Assembly (NCBI RefSeq): GCF_000364165.2
Contig: NZ_CP097810.1
Location: 992,001 to 1,056,000 of the forward strand
From: Clostridium sp. MD294
GTDB lineage: Bacteria > Bacillota > Clostridia > Lachnospirales > Anaerotignaceae
Length of the DNA stretch: 64,000 nucleotides
Direction: 5' to 3'
Part shown: positions 1-8,475 of the stretch, piece by piece
Position numbering within the stretch: position 1 is the first letter of the stretch
Layout: each line of letters starts with the position of its first letter
Position numbers and translations under genes: made by a program
Notes under the pieces: model-generated
What the model was told of the DNA's origin: nothing
Database searches by the model: none
The model's input: only the letters and a program-made list of their open reading frames with translations

Positions 1-566
1 TCATCAGGTATATCATCAATAGCCCATTCGATGTATTTAACATTATTAGTATGTCCATTATTGTCTGTATCTCGTCTTGTAACAACAAAAGTTCTTTCCA
101 TAATGGTATCGTCTTTTTGTAATTTTGGCAATTTATATTTTTCATTTGCTATTGCAGTAATTTCAGTATTTCCATATTTTTGCTCCATTTCATTGCTAAT
201 AGTGGTTGGTTTTCTTTCTTCTAAGTCCATAAATATCCAACGAGAAGCAATGTGAGCAGCAATATTGCCACATTGGTCATAAAGTAAATAACAACGTTCT
301 GCTTGCATACGACGACATTTACTGCTCCATGTTACTATTTTTATGGTTTCACCACATTTTGGCATATGGTCTATAATAATATGCCAATTTACTACAGCCC
401 AGCCTCTATGATGTTCTGTCATATAATCTAATGTATAACCTAAACTGTCAGAATGACGTATTGCAGTATCTTGTAAGTGAAATACAAGTGCAGAGGGTGT
501 AAGAAATAAATTACTATCTACTTCAAAATAGCCTATTTGTTGTTGTTCTGTATATTTTTTATCCAT
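1..566 (-). CDS. Acyl-ACP thioesterase (FatA/FatB type), 3' end outside the window
   Basis: This gene runs off the left edge, so its C-terminus is missing. Reading the - strand from the ATG at 566 gives MDKKYTEQQQIGYFEVDSN and stays open to base 1, about 188 codons. Two hot-dog halves are visible: an N-terminal one (HLQDTAIRHSDSLGY, then RGWAVVNWHI) and the start of a second one with TRRDTDNNGHTNNVKYIEW. The N-x-H-x-NN-x-x-Y pattern of that second motif carries the catalytic Asn and His in FatA/FatB enzymes. The enzyme releases fatty acids from acyl carrier protein in the cytoplasm. An AGGAG sits 7 bases upstream of the start. It lies 20 bases downstream of cls on the same strand, so the two lipid genes probably share a transcript. 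Confidence 0.85.
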   Translation of the reverse strand, partial: MDKKYTEQQQIGYFEVDSNLFLTPSALVFHLQDTAIRHSDSLGYTLDYMTEHHRGWAVVNWHIIIDHMPKCGETIKIVTWSSKCRRMQAERCYLLYDQCGNIAAHIASRWIFMDLEERKPTTISNEMEQKYGNTEITAIANEKYKLPKLQKDDTIMERTFVVTRRDTDNNGHTNNVKYIEWAIDDIPD

Positions 567-586
567 AATTTTACTCCTTAAAAGTA

Positions 587-2053
587 TTATAACATAGGGG
601 AAATCAAACGAGAAACAGATTCTTTTACACGGAACCACCATTTTCGTTTGACATACCATTCTTTTGTAATTTCTACACAATTTTCTAAATCATTTAAAAA
701 ATCTTGTTCTAGTAATGTAGTAGTTTCTTTATCATATAAAAAAGCGTTGATTTCAAAATTCAAATCAAAACTGCGTATATCCATATTTGCAGTACCAATA
801 GAACAAATTTCACCATCAATAAATACTGCTTTTGTGTGAATAAATCCTTTTTCGTATTGATAGCAACGAACACCTGCTTCTAAAAGTTCACCTAAATAAG
901 ACATACTTGCCCAATAAACAAAAAAGTGGTCAGGATTTCCTGGAATAATAATGCGGACATCAATACCAGAAAGAGCTGCAACACGAAGTGCTTCTAGAAT
1001 GCCGTCATCTGGAACAAAATAAGGTGTTTCAATATAGATGTGTTTTTCTGCTTCATTCATCATTTTAAAATAACCATTCCATATATTTTTCCAAACAGTA
1101 TCAGGACCACTGGATATAATTTGCATTTTAATACCATCTATTTGTTTTCTATCAGGAAAATAAGACTTTTTTAATGATATAGGAGCATGTGTAGTAGTAA
1201 AATTCCAGTCCATAATAAATCTCATTTGTAACTGGTCTATAGCATCGCCTTGTATTCTTAAATGAGTATCTCTCCAAGCACCATATCGTTTTACTGTACC
1301 TAAATATTCATTACCAATGTTGAAACCACCTATATAACCAATTTCACCATCTATAATACAAAGTTTTCTATGGTCACGATAATTTAAGCGAATAATAAAA
1401 CGAGGTAAAAAAGCAACAGCATATCCACCGTTTTGTTCTAACTCTTGAAAAAAATTGCGGGGAAGACTAGTACATCCCATACCATCATAAAGTAAACGAA
1501 TTTCTACTCCTTCTTTTGCTTTTAATGCAAGTTCATGTACTATTTTTTTGCCTAAATCATCTCCTCTTATAATATAGTATTCCATGTGTATGAATTTTTT
1601 AGCTTGACGAATATCTTCTATAAGGGCATTAAATTTGCTGTTACCATCTATAAAATGTTTTAATGTATTGTTTGTTGTTACCCAATTTCCTGTATTAAGA
1701 TGAAGATAAATTAAATCATCTAAATTTTGACATACAATAAAATTGTCTTTGTCTTCTATCAATTTTTTTTGAGAACGAAAAGCATCTAATGAAGTATCAT
1801 TAAATAATAAATAACGGTAATATACTTCTGTGTCATATTTTTCTTTTTGTATAAACATTTTTTCTCTTTTGCTGTTTCTTCCAAATACCATATATATAAT
1901 AAATCCAAAAAAAGGAATAAAAAACAGTACAAGAAGCCATGCCCAACTGCTGGCAGGTTTTCGTCTTTCAAAAAATACAACAAGACCTGCAAAAACAACA
2001 TTTAGTATAAAAATACCTGTTGATAAAAATGGTAAAAAATCTATAAATGCCAT
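587..2053 (-). CDS. cls: Cardiolipin synthase
   Basis: A 488-residue membrane phospholipase-D-superfamily enzyme that condenses two phosphatidylglycerols into cardiolipin. Two N-terminal membrane segments (about residues 8-28 and 36-58) form the PLDc_N region. Two HKD motifs follow: HRKLCIIDGEIGYIGGFN starting at His228, and HTKAVFIDGEICSIGTANMD near residue 405. Length and layout match the usual Cls. A GAGGTGA site lies just ahead of the ATG. The thioesterase gene follows 20 bases downstream in the same direction. Confidence 0.95.
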   Translation of the reverse strand: MAFIDFLPFLSTGIFILNVVFAGLVVFFERRKPASSWAWLLVLFFIPFFGFIIYMVFGRNSKREKMFIQKEKYDTEVYYRYLLFNDTSLDAFRSQKKLIEDKDNFIVCQNLDDLIYLHLNTGNWVTTNNTLKHFIDGNSKFNALIEDIRQAKKFIHMEYYIIRGDDLGKKIVHELALKAKEGVEIRLLYDGMGCTSLPRNFFQELEQNGGYAVAFLPRFIIRLNYRDHRKLCIIDGEIGYIGGFNIGNEYLGTVKRYGAWRDTHLRIQGDAIDQLQMRFIMDWNFTTTHAPISLKKSYFPDRKQIDGIKMQIISSGPDTVWKNIWNGYFKMMNEAEKHIYIETPYFVPDDGILEALRVAALSGIDVRIIIPGNPDHFFVYWASMSYLGELLEAGVRCYQYEKGFIHTKAVFIDGEICSIGTANMDIRSFDLNFEINAFLYDKETTTLLEQDFLNDLENCVEITKEWYVKRKWWFRVKESVSRLISPML

Positions 2054-2255
2054 TTTGTCACCTCTAATAAAATTAATTGATTAATTATATTTTATTATTA
2101 TAACGTATTTTTTGAGTTTTTTCCTCTTTATTTTGATAACATTTTTAAAATTAGCATAAAAAATTTATTTTTCTATTTCCTAAAACAAAAAATAATGCTA
2201 AAATAGATACAACTGCTATTATGTTCAAAAATAATATAAATGAGGAGGAAAGATT

Positions 2256-2702
2256 GTGCTAGATATATTAATTATAGTACTGATTATTGTTATTATTGCA
2301 CTTGGAATATTGTATTATTTCAATCGTAAAAATATGGGAAAAATGATACAGGCACAAGACTTTATTGAGCAGAATAAAGTTTTAACACAAATTTTTGTAA
2401 TAGACAAAAAAATAGAAAAACCATCTCCTACAAATATGACAAAGGCTGTGTATGAGCAAATGCCTAAAATGGCAAGAATGAGGAAAATGCCTTTAGTCAA
2501 AGCAAAAGTAGGACCACAAATTGTTAATTTAATGTGTGATAAATCTGTTTTTGAAATTCTACCTGTAAAGAAAAATATAAAAGTAGAATTAGCAGGAATA
2601 TACATTGTAAAGGTAAAAGGAACAAATTTAGCAAATAAGAAAAAGAAAACATTTGGAGAAAAAATGAGTTTAAAAATGAAAGAAATGCAAGAAAAGAAAT
2701 AA
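2256..2702 (+). CDS. Small membrane-anchored protein of unknown function
   Basis: A 148-residue protein that I do not recognise. One N-terminal hydrophobic helix (residues 2-23, MLDILIIVLIIVIIALGILY) is followed by a basic cytoplasmic-looking domain and a Lys-rich tail (KKKKTFGEKMSLKMKEMQEKK). The start is GTG at 2256, chosen because GAGGAGG lies at 2242-2248. It stands alone on the + strand between two - strand genes and ends in a bidirectional terminator. Function unknown. Confidence 0.75.
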   Translation: MLDILIIVLIIVIIALGILYYFNRKNMGKMIQAQDFIEQNKVLTQIFVIDKKIEKPSPTNMTKAVYEQMPKMARMRKMPLVKAKVGPQIVNLMCDKSVFEILPVKKNIKVELAGIYIVKVKGTNLANKKKKTFGEKMSLKMKEMQEKK

Positions 2703-2733
2703 AAAAAACCTTAGCTTATGCTAAGGTTTTTTA
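2701..2733. terminator. Bidirectional rho-independent terminator
   Basis: CCTTAGC, loop TTAT, GCTAAGG, with A8 before and T6 after. It serves the + strand gene ending at 2702 and the - strand gene ending at 2737. Confidence 0.85.
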
Positions 2734-2736
2734 TTA

Positions 2737-3186
2737 TTATTCTTCATCAATAATTACTACAGTGCCACCCATTCTTTTATTCAATTCTGAACGTGTGATT
2801 TTAATGATATTTGGCATGATACCTTCTGGGTGTTCTGCAATAAAATAAGGGTCTTCATCATCACAGTCATTTTCATCTAAATAACCAGAAAAATTAGAAA
2901 TAATAGACTTCATAATTTCTACACTAGAGCCCCAATAGCCTAAATCTAAAAATATCTGTCTTTCTTTTTGTCCAGTTTTAGAAAATTTTGTACTTTTATA
3001 AACAATAGCAAATAAACGACGTTCTTCCCCTTTATATGTAAAATAAACAGCCATTTCGTTGTTTTCGCCATTTTTGTTTTCATAACGATTAACTTTAGCA
3101 GCGGGGTCAAACCATTTTAGTATAAATTGATAAATTTGCTCTAATTCGATTTCTTTTGTAATATAACCATGCGTTTTTGCTGTCAT
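2737..3186 (-). CDS. Hypothetical acidic soluble protein
   Basis: A 149-residue protein with no family I can name. The frame is open further upstream, but the start is taken at 3186 (MTAKTHGYITKEIELEQIYQ) because TAAGGAGAG precedes that ATG at good spacing. The upstream extension codes for a Cys/Phe-rich stretch that does not look like protein. The middle (YFTYKGEERRLFAIVYKS) looks like an alpha/beta fold. A cluster of acidic residues (DENDCDDEDPYF) lies near the C-terminus. No signal peptide. It is 154 bases from the DUF554 gene and may share its transcript. Confidence 0.7.
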   Translation of the reverse strand: MTAKTHGYITKEIELEQIYQFILKWFDPAAKVNRYENKNGENNEMAVYFTYKGEERRLFAIVYKSTKFSKTGQKERQIFLDLGYWGSSVEIMKSIISNFSGYLDENDCDDEDPYFIAEHPEGIMPNIIKITRSELNKRMGGTVVIIDEE

Positions 3187-3340
3187 AGTGCTTCTCTCCT
3201 TACTACTTTGACAATAAATAGTGACTTGTTGTGATATTGCTTTTCTATATAAATTATACAAGAAAGAATGAAATACTGCAATAGAGAAACAACATTGCAT
3301 AAAAAAATACACATTAATAAAATAAGGAATATTTAACAAA

Positions 3341-4021
3341 TTAAGACAATAAAGAAGTAATTGCTATATAAAGTGCTGGTACAATAAGCGAAGGAAGTAA
3401 ATTTAATGTTTTAATTTCTTTTATTTTTAATATGCCAAGAGCTGAACTCATAATTAAAATACCTCCTATAATAGAAATTTCTGTCATTAAATTTTCTGTC
3501 ATAAATCCCCCTATAAATTGTGCTAAAAAATAAATGCTGCCTTGCCATAAAAAAAGTATTACAGCAGAAAGAGCAATACCAATGCCGAAATTGGAAGCTA
3601 ATATCATAGAAGTAACACCATCTAACATAGCATTTGTAAATAAAAGTGTGTTGTTTCCGTTTAAAGCACTTTCAATAGGGCCTAGTATGGACATAGTACC
3701 TATACAAAATAAAAGTACTGCTGTAGTTAAGCCTTGTGCTAAATTTCCTTTGGATACTTTTTTTGCTAAACTTTGAAATTTTCCGTCTAAATCAATTATA
3801 GAACCAATTAATCCACCAAATGCCATACTAAATATAAATAGAACAGGATATTGACTGTTTGGCATAGCTTTTGCGAAATTGTTAATTCCTAATGCTAATG
3901 CAGCTAAACCTAGTCCATTCATCATAGTTTGTTGATATTGTTCTTTAATTCCTTTGTGTAATGTAGCACCAATAACGCTACCAGCTAATATGGTACAACA
4001 ATTTGTGATTGTTCCAATCAT
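3341..4021 (-). CDS. DUF554 family membrane protein
   Basis: A 226-residue polytopic protein with about six or seven membrane segments. The family signature is visible at the N-terminus (MIGTITNCCTILAGSVIGATLHKG) and in GGLIGSIIDLDGKFQSL. These proteins (YdfK/YqgA type) are common in Firmicutes; some are thought to be transporters, but their substrate is not established. The ATG has a GGAGG site in AAGGAGGAAATTAAA. Confidence 0.85.
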   Translation of the reverse strand: MIGTITNCCTILAGSVIGATLHKGIKEQYQQTMMNGLGLAALALGINNFAKAMPNSQYPVLFIFSMAFGGLIGSIIDLDGKFQSLAKKVSKGNLAQGLTTAVLLFCIGTMSILGPIESALNGNNTLLFTNAMLDGVTSMILASNFGIGIALSAVILFLWQGSIYFLAQFIGGFMTENLMTEISIIGGILIMSSALGILKIKEIKTLNLLPSLIVPALYIAITSLLS

Positions 4022-4132
4022 TTTAATTTCCTCCTTAAGTAGTATTGTTTTTTCAATTATTTTATCATATACTAATGGTGTTATGCTATTAATAATTTTT
4101 TGATGTGATATAGAAAAAGAAAGAAGAATGTA

Positions 4133-4600
4133 ATGATGAAATATCGCTATGAAATAAAAACACCATTAGGTATAATAACATTGGTTGAAATGTCACATAA
4201 AATAAGTCATATTTATTATGGAATAAAAAAGGATTTTTTAAAAATTATGATACAAAAAACACCACTATTAGAATTGACAGAAATACAAATTTTAGAATAT
4301 TTTGAAGGAACAAGAAAAAGCTTTTCATTGCCTCTGTTGCTAGAGGGAACAATATTTCAAAAAAAGGTATGGCAAGCATTGCAAACTATTCCTTATGGGG
4401 AAACAAAAAGTTATGGACAAATTGCAAAAGAAATAGGTTGTGATAAAGCAGTAAGAGCAGTAGGCGGTGCAAACCACAATAATCCTATTGCGATTGTGGT
4501 ACCTTGTCATAGAGTAATAGGAGCAAATGGAAAACTAACAGGGTATAATGGTGGATTAGAAAAAAAGGAATTTCTTTTAAAATTGGAAAAAGCATTATAA
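4133..4600 (+). CDS. ogt: Methylated-DNA--protein-cysteine methyltransferase
   Basis: A 155-residue suicide repair protein that moves alkyl groups from O6-alkylguanine in DNA to its own cysteine. The active-site motif IVVPCHRVIG with the acceptor Cys is present. So is the helix-turn-helix segment IPYGETKSYGQIAKEIG with the RAVGGANHNNP loop. No AdaA-like N-terminal domain, so it is the plain Ogt/MGMT form. It stands alone and ends inside a terminator stem. Confidence 0.95.
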   Translation: MMKYRYEIKTPLGIITLVEMSHKISHIYYGIKKDFLKIMIQKTPLLELTEIQILEYFEGTRKSFSLPLLLEGTIFQKKVWQALQTIPYGETKSYGQIAKEIGCDKAVRAVGGANHNNPIAIVVPCHRVIGANGKLTGYNGGLEKKEFLLKLEKAL

Positions 4601-4629
4601 AATAGTTTTAGGCTATTTTATAATGCTTT
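4589..4629. terminator. Perfect 17-bp terminator hairpin overlapping the ogt stop codon
   Basis: AAAGCATTATAAAATAG, loop TTTTAGG, then its exact complement at 4613-4629. The left arm includes the last codons and stop of ogt. The convergent lipoprotein gene ends at 4634, so the hairpin can serve both strands. Confidence 0.75.
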
Positions 4630-4633
4630 CAGT

Positions 4634-5023
4634 TTAATTTGTTACTGTAGCACTATCTAACATGGTGTTAGCAGTGTTTGTTGTGCCTACCATAGTATTA
4701 GCGGTATTGTATGGTATGGTACGATTGGTGGTGGTAGAAGTGTTATAATTATTTGTTAAATCATTTCTCATACTATCATTGGCACTTCCGTTTGTAATGC
4801 CATAATAATCCCAATAACCAGCACCTCCTGAATTAGTAAAGCCAAAACGATTAAGCATATTATTTCTATTGCTATCTGTGCCACTAAAATCATAATTGTA
4901 ATCGTATGCACCATTTCCTCTTGTGGCGCCGCCTAAGTTATTAGAAACTTTTTCACCACAGGCAGTAATACCAAACATCAATATAGATATTGTACTAATG
5001 GTGACTATAGAAAGTCTTTTCAT
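4634..5023 (-). CDS. Small Asn/Thr/Gly-rich lipoprotein
   Basis: A 129-residue exported protein. Start 5023 (MKRLSIVTISTISILMFGITAC) is chosen because GAGGAGG precedes it; the longer frame upstream lacks a site. A hydrophobic signal ends in ITAC, a plausible lipobox, so the mature protein would be lipid-anchored at its Cys. The rest is low complexity, rich in Asn, Thr, Gly and Tyr (NLGGATRGNGAYDYNYDFSG), with TNTANTM-type repeats at the end. Function unknown. Confidence 0.7.
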   Translation of the reverse strand: MKRLSIVTISTISILMFGITACGEKVSNNLGGATRGNGAYDYNYDFSGTDSNRNNMLNRFGFTNSGGAGYWDYYGITNGSANDSMRNDLTNNYNTSTTTNRTIPYNTANTMVGTTNTANTMLDSATVTN

Positions 5024-5248
5024 ATAAAAATCCTCCTCAATATAATAATTATAAAGAATGAATGAATTTGAGTACAAATTTATTTTTTGCATGAAAAGTT
5101 TTTTCATACAACAATAAATTTGCCATTATGACAAAAAAGAACCAAATGATTTTGATTTTGTCAAATAAAGGGGTAGTAAAATGTTGAATTTTTCGTTATA
5201 ATAGAAATATAAATTGTCAAACAAATCCAAAAGAAAAAGGGTGGTATT

Positions 5249-6949
5249 ATGAATTTTCAACGAAGCAGTGGTATTTTACTTCATCCTTCCAGTTTGCCTA
5301 GTAAATTTGGTATAGGAGATTTCGGACCAAATGCTTATAAATTTGTAGATTTTTTAGAAAAATCAGGGCAACATCTTTGGCAAATATTACCATTAGGTCC
5401 AACAAGTTTTGGTGATTCTCCTTATCAAAGCTTTTCTACATTTGCTGGAAACACATTATTTATTAGTCCTGAAGTATTATGTAAAAAAGGGTATTTAGAA
5501 GAAACGGATGTGGAATTAGCACCAATTTTTTCTTGTAAAAAAGCAGATTATGGTAATGCTATTCCTTTTAAAAGAGGTTTATTTGAAAAAGCTCATCGTC
5601 GTTTTCAAAAAAAAGCATTTACAGCTGACCAAGTTGAATTTCAAAAGTTTTGTGAAAAAAATAGTTTTTGGCTAGATGATTATGCCTTATTTGCTTCTTT
5701 AAAAGATTATTTTATTGCAGAAAGACAAGAAGCAGGTTTTTCAAATGAATTTTTTGCTTTTGAGGAAAAGACTGCGAAAAAATTATCAAAAAATTTACAA
5801 AAAGATTATTATTTTGGTGCAGTTTGGAGTACATGGCCTGAGGAATTAGTAAATAGAGAATATGGTGCATTAGAAAAATGGAAAAGAAAATTAACAACGG
5901 CAATAGATAGATATAAATTTTTACAATTTGAATTTTTCAGTCAATGGAAAGCATTAAAACAATATGCAAATGAAAAAAATATAAAAATTATAGGAGATGT
6001 GCCTATATTTGTAGCTTATGACAGTGCAGACACATGGGCAAACCCTAAAAATTATTATATAGATGAAAAAGGTTTTCCAACAGTAGTAGCAGGTGTGCCA
6101 CCAGACTATTTTAGTGCAACAGGACAGCTTTGGGGAAATCCTCTTTATTGTTGGGAAGAACACGAAAAAACAAGTTATAAATGGTGGATTAATAGAATAC
6201 GTTGTACATTAGATATGGTGGATATTCTTCGTATTGACCATTTTAGAGGATTTGAAAGTTATTGGGCAGTACCTTTTGGAGATAAAGATGCTACAAAAGG
6301 AGAATGGAGAAAGGGTCCAGCAGAAAAATTATTTAAAGCTGTTGAAAAAGAATTAGGAAATTTGCCTATTATTGCAGAAGATTTAGGTATCATTACAGAT
6401 GATGTAAGAGAACTAAGAAAAAAATTGGGATTTCCTGGTATGAGAATACTTCATTTTGCTTTTAACGACGATGGTAAAAATGAGTATTTACCTCATAATT
6501 ATGAGCCAAATACAGTAGTATATACAGGTACTCATGATAATGATACTACAATAGGTTGGTATACAAATGGTACAGAACATGAAAAAGACCATGTACGTCG
6601 TTATATGAATATTAGTGGAGATAATATTGCATGGGATATGATACGCCTTGCTATGAGCTCTTCAGCAGAGTTTGCAATATTTCCAATACAAGATGTGTTA
6701 CGCTTAGATGGTAGTCATCGTATGAATATACCAAGTACATCAAGCGGTAATTGGCAATTCCGTTTTGAGTTATCACAATTGAATGATGATGATGCAAATG
6801 GATTGTATTATCTTGCTGAATTGTTTAATAGAATACCTGAAATAGAAGAAACAATAGAACAAAAAATTGTTTCTGAAGAGGTAGAGCAAAAAACAGTTTC
6901 TTCAGACAAAAAAGAAAAAAGTATAAAAAGACCAAAAAGAAGAAGATAA
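5249..6949 (+). CDS. malQ: 4-alpha-glucanotransferase (amylomaltase)
   Basis: A 566-residue GH77 enzyme that moves alpha-1,4-glucan segments between maltodextrins. Family landmarks are the start (RSSGILLHPSSLPSKFGIGDFG), DVPIFVAYDSADTWANP, the nucleophile region DILRIDHFRGFESYW, the acid/base region PIIAEDLGIITDDVRELR, and VVYTGTHDNDTTIGW. The last 35 residues are a charged tail rich in Lys, Glu and Arg (ending KRPKRRR) beyond the normal amylomaltase end. AAAAAGGGTGG precedes the ATG. No other glycogen or maltose genes are adjacent. Confidence 0.95.
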   Translation: MNFQRSSGILLHPSSLPSKFGIGDFGPNAYKFVDFLEKSGQHLWQILPLGPTSFGDSPYQSFSTFAGNTLFISPEVLCKKGYLEETDVELAPIFSCKKADYGNAIPFKRGLFEKAHRRFQKKAFTADQVEFQKFCEKNSFWLDDYALFASLKDYFIAERQEAGFSNEFFAFEEKTAKKLSKNLQKDYYFGAVWSTWPEELVNREYGALEKWKRKLTTAIDRYKFLQFEFFSQWKALKQYANEKNIKIIGDVPIFVAYDSADTWANPKNYYIDEKGFPTVVAGVPPDYFSATGQLWGNPLYCWEEHEKTSYKWWINRIRCTLDMVDILRIDHFRGFESYWAVPFGDKDATKGEWRKGPAEKLFKAVEKELGNLPIIAEDLGIITDDVRELRKKLGFPGMRILHFAFNDDGKNEYLPHNYEPNTVVYTGTHDNDTTIGWYTNGTEHEKDHVRRYMNISGDNIAWDMIRLAMSSSAEFAIFPIQDVLRLDGSHRMNIPSTSSGNWQFRFELSQLNDDDANGLYYLAELFNRIPEIEETIEQKIVSEEVEQKTVSSDKKEKSIKRPKRRR

Positions 6950-6969
6950 TATAAATTAAGTAATAATAA

Positions 6970-6996
6970 AAGGCTCTGGAAAAACCAGAGCTTTTC
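6970..6996 (+). terminator. Terminator after malQ
   Basis: GCTCTGG, loop AAAAA, CCAGAGC, followed by TTTT, 25 bases after the malQ stop. Confidence 0.85.
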
Positions 6997-7097
6997 TATT
7001 TAAGTATTATAGTATGTTAAAATATATACTATTTAGTTAAAATTGACATCATAAAAAGCATTTGATATGATAGGTAATATTGAAAGGGAGCGTTTTT

Positions 7098-7652
7098 ATG
7101 ACAGAGGAAAAAGAAGTGCAACAAATGATAGAAGATGATTTTACACAATATGAAACTGTTTGGACACAATTTTATAATGATAAAGAAGCAATGGAGGCCC
7201 TTTTTTTGATGTTAATTAACCATTATATTGATAAAATTAATGGCTTTGCAGAGGGAATTGAAGTTTTAAGTGCTTATCAAACAGTGGAAAAGCAGGTAGA
7301 AATTTGTCGTAAAAATATTTCATTGCTAATAGAAAGAATGAAATTATTTCAACAAAATAATTATACAAATGATGGATTATTTGATTTGTATTTAAGACAA
7401 GAGAAGGAAAAAGATGTAGTTATAACAGAAATGGATTTTACAACAGTTCGTTTGAGTATAGGAATGATGGAGGAAATTTCTTCTATAGAAAAAGAGGAGA
7501 TAATGCAAAAACTAGGAGAAATAGAAGAAATTTGTAGTTTACCATTAACAAGAAAAAGAAAATGGGATAAATTAAGACAATATGTGGTGTGGATTTCAGG
7601 AAAAGATGTAAAAATCGCTATAAAATTGTTGCCTTTGTTTTTAAAAATATAA
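7098..7652 (+). CDS. Hypothetical cytoplasmic helical protein
   Basis: A 184-residue protein I do not recognise. The frame opens at a TTG at 7080, but ATG 7098 (MTEEKEVQQMIEDDFTQYET) is preferred because AAAGGGAG lies at normal spacing. It is acidic in its N-terminal half, predicted mostly helical, with a basic C-terminal end (LTRKRKWDKLRQYVVWISGKD). No signal peptide or membrane segment. It is 24 bases upstream of a HAD hydrolase gene and probably cotranscribed with it. Confidence 0.7.
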   Translation: MTEEKEVQQMIEDDFTQYETVWTQFYNDKEAMEALFLMLINHYIDKINGFAEGIEVLSAYQTVEKQVEICRKNISLLIERMKLFQQNNYTNDGLFDLYLRQEKEKDVVITEMDFTTVRLSIGMMEEISSIEKEEIMQKLGEIEEICSLPLTRKRKWDKLRQYVVWISGKDVKIAIKLLPLFLKI

Positions 7653-7676
7653 TAAAAAGGAGAAGAAATTTTCAAT

Positions 7677-8465
7677 ATGATTAAATTAATTGCAACAGAT
7701 ATGGATGGTACACTTTTAAAAGATGATAAAGAAATTGATAAAGAAATATATCAATTGCTGCCTAAAATGAAAAAAGAAAATATACATTTTGTAGCAGCGA
7801 GTGGTAGACAACGTCCTAGTTTAGAAAAATTATTTGAAGGATATTTAAATGACGTTACAATATTAGCAGAAAATGGAGCATATATAGTGCATAATGGAGA
7901 AGAGATATATGCTAGTGTAATGACAAGAGAATTGATTGACTTTATAACAACAGAAATCAGGAAATTAGATAATGTAGGAATATTATATTGTGGAAGACAT
8001 TGCTGCTATACACCAGATATGCAATGTTATGAAATATTAGCCTCTCCTAAGTTTCATTATAACATAAAATTAATAAATAATTTTGATGAAATTAAAGAAG
8101 AAATTATTAAAATTTCTTTAGTGGACCCACAAGGGGCAAGTGGATATAGTTTTCCTATATTAGAGAAAATATTGAAGGGAAAAGTAGAAATTGCAGTTTC
8201 TGGATTTGATTGTGTAGATATTGTAAATAAAGGTGTGTCAAAAGGAAATGCCATTGAAATATTGCAAAAAATGTGGAATATTACATCAAATGAAACAATG
8301 ACTTTTGGAGATAACTATAATGATGTAGAAATGCTGCAATGTGCGAAATATAGTTTTGCTATGCAACATTCAGAAGAAGGTGTTAAGAAATATGCTAACT
8401 ATGTAGCAGGAGATAATAATAAAGGAGCAGTTGTAGCACAAATTAAAAAATTTGTCAATATTTGA
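7677..8465 (+). CDS. Cof-type HAD-superfamily phosphatase
   Basis: A 262-residue haloacid-dehalogenase-type hydrolase. Motif I is ATDMDGTLL (Asp nucleophile), motif II ASGRQRP, a Lys motif sits in GVSKGNAIEIL, and motif IV is TFGDNYNDVEML. The alpha/beta cap and length match Cof/YidA sugar-phosphate phosphatases. The exact substrate cannot be read from sequence. It ends 10 bases before the mtaB start, so the genes are likely cotranscribed. Confidence 0.9.
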   Translation: MIKLIATDMDGTLLKDDKEIDKEIYQLLPKMKKENIHFVAASGRQRPSLEKLFEGYLNDVTILAENGAYIVHNGEEIYASVMTRELIDFITTEIRKLDNVGILYCGRHCCYTPDMQCYEILASPKFHYNIKLINNFDEIKEEIIKISLVDPQGASGYSFPILEKILKGKVEIAVSGFDCVDIVNKGVSKGNAIEILQKMWNITSNETMTFGDNYNDVEMLQCAKYSFAMQHSEEGVKKYANYVAGDNNKGAVVAQIKKFVNI

Positions 8466-8475
8466 GGTGGAGAAA

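Noticed and set aside
2737..3339. Longer 200-codon version of the hypothetical gene
   Set aside because: The upstream 51 codons have no ribosome binding site and odd Cys/Phe/Tyr-rich composition; the internal ATG at 3186 has a strong site.
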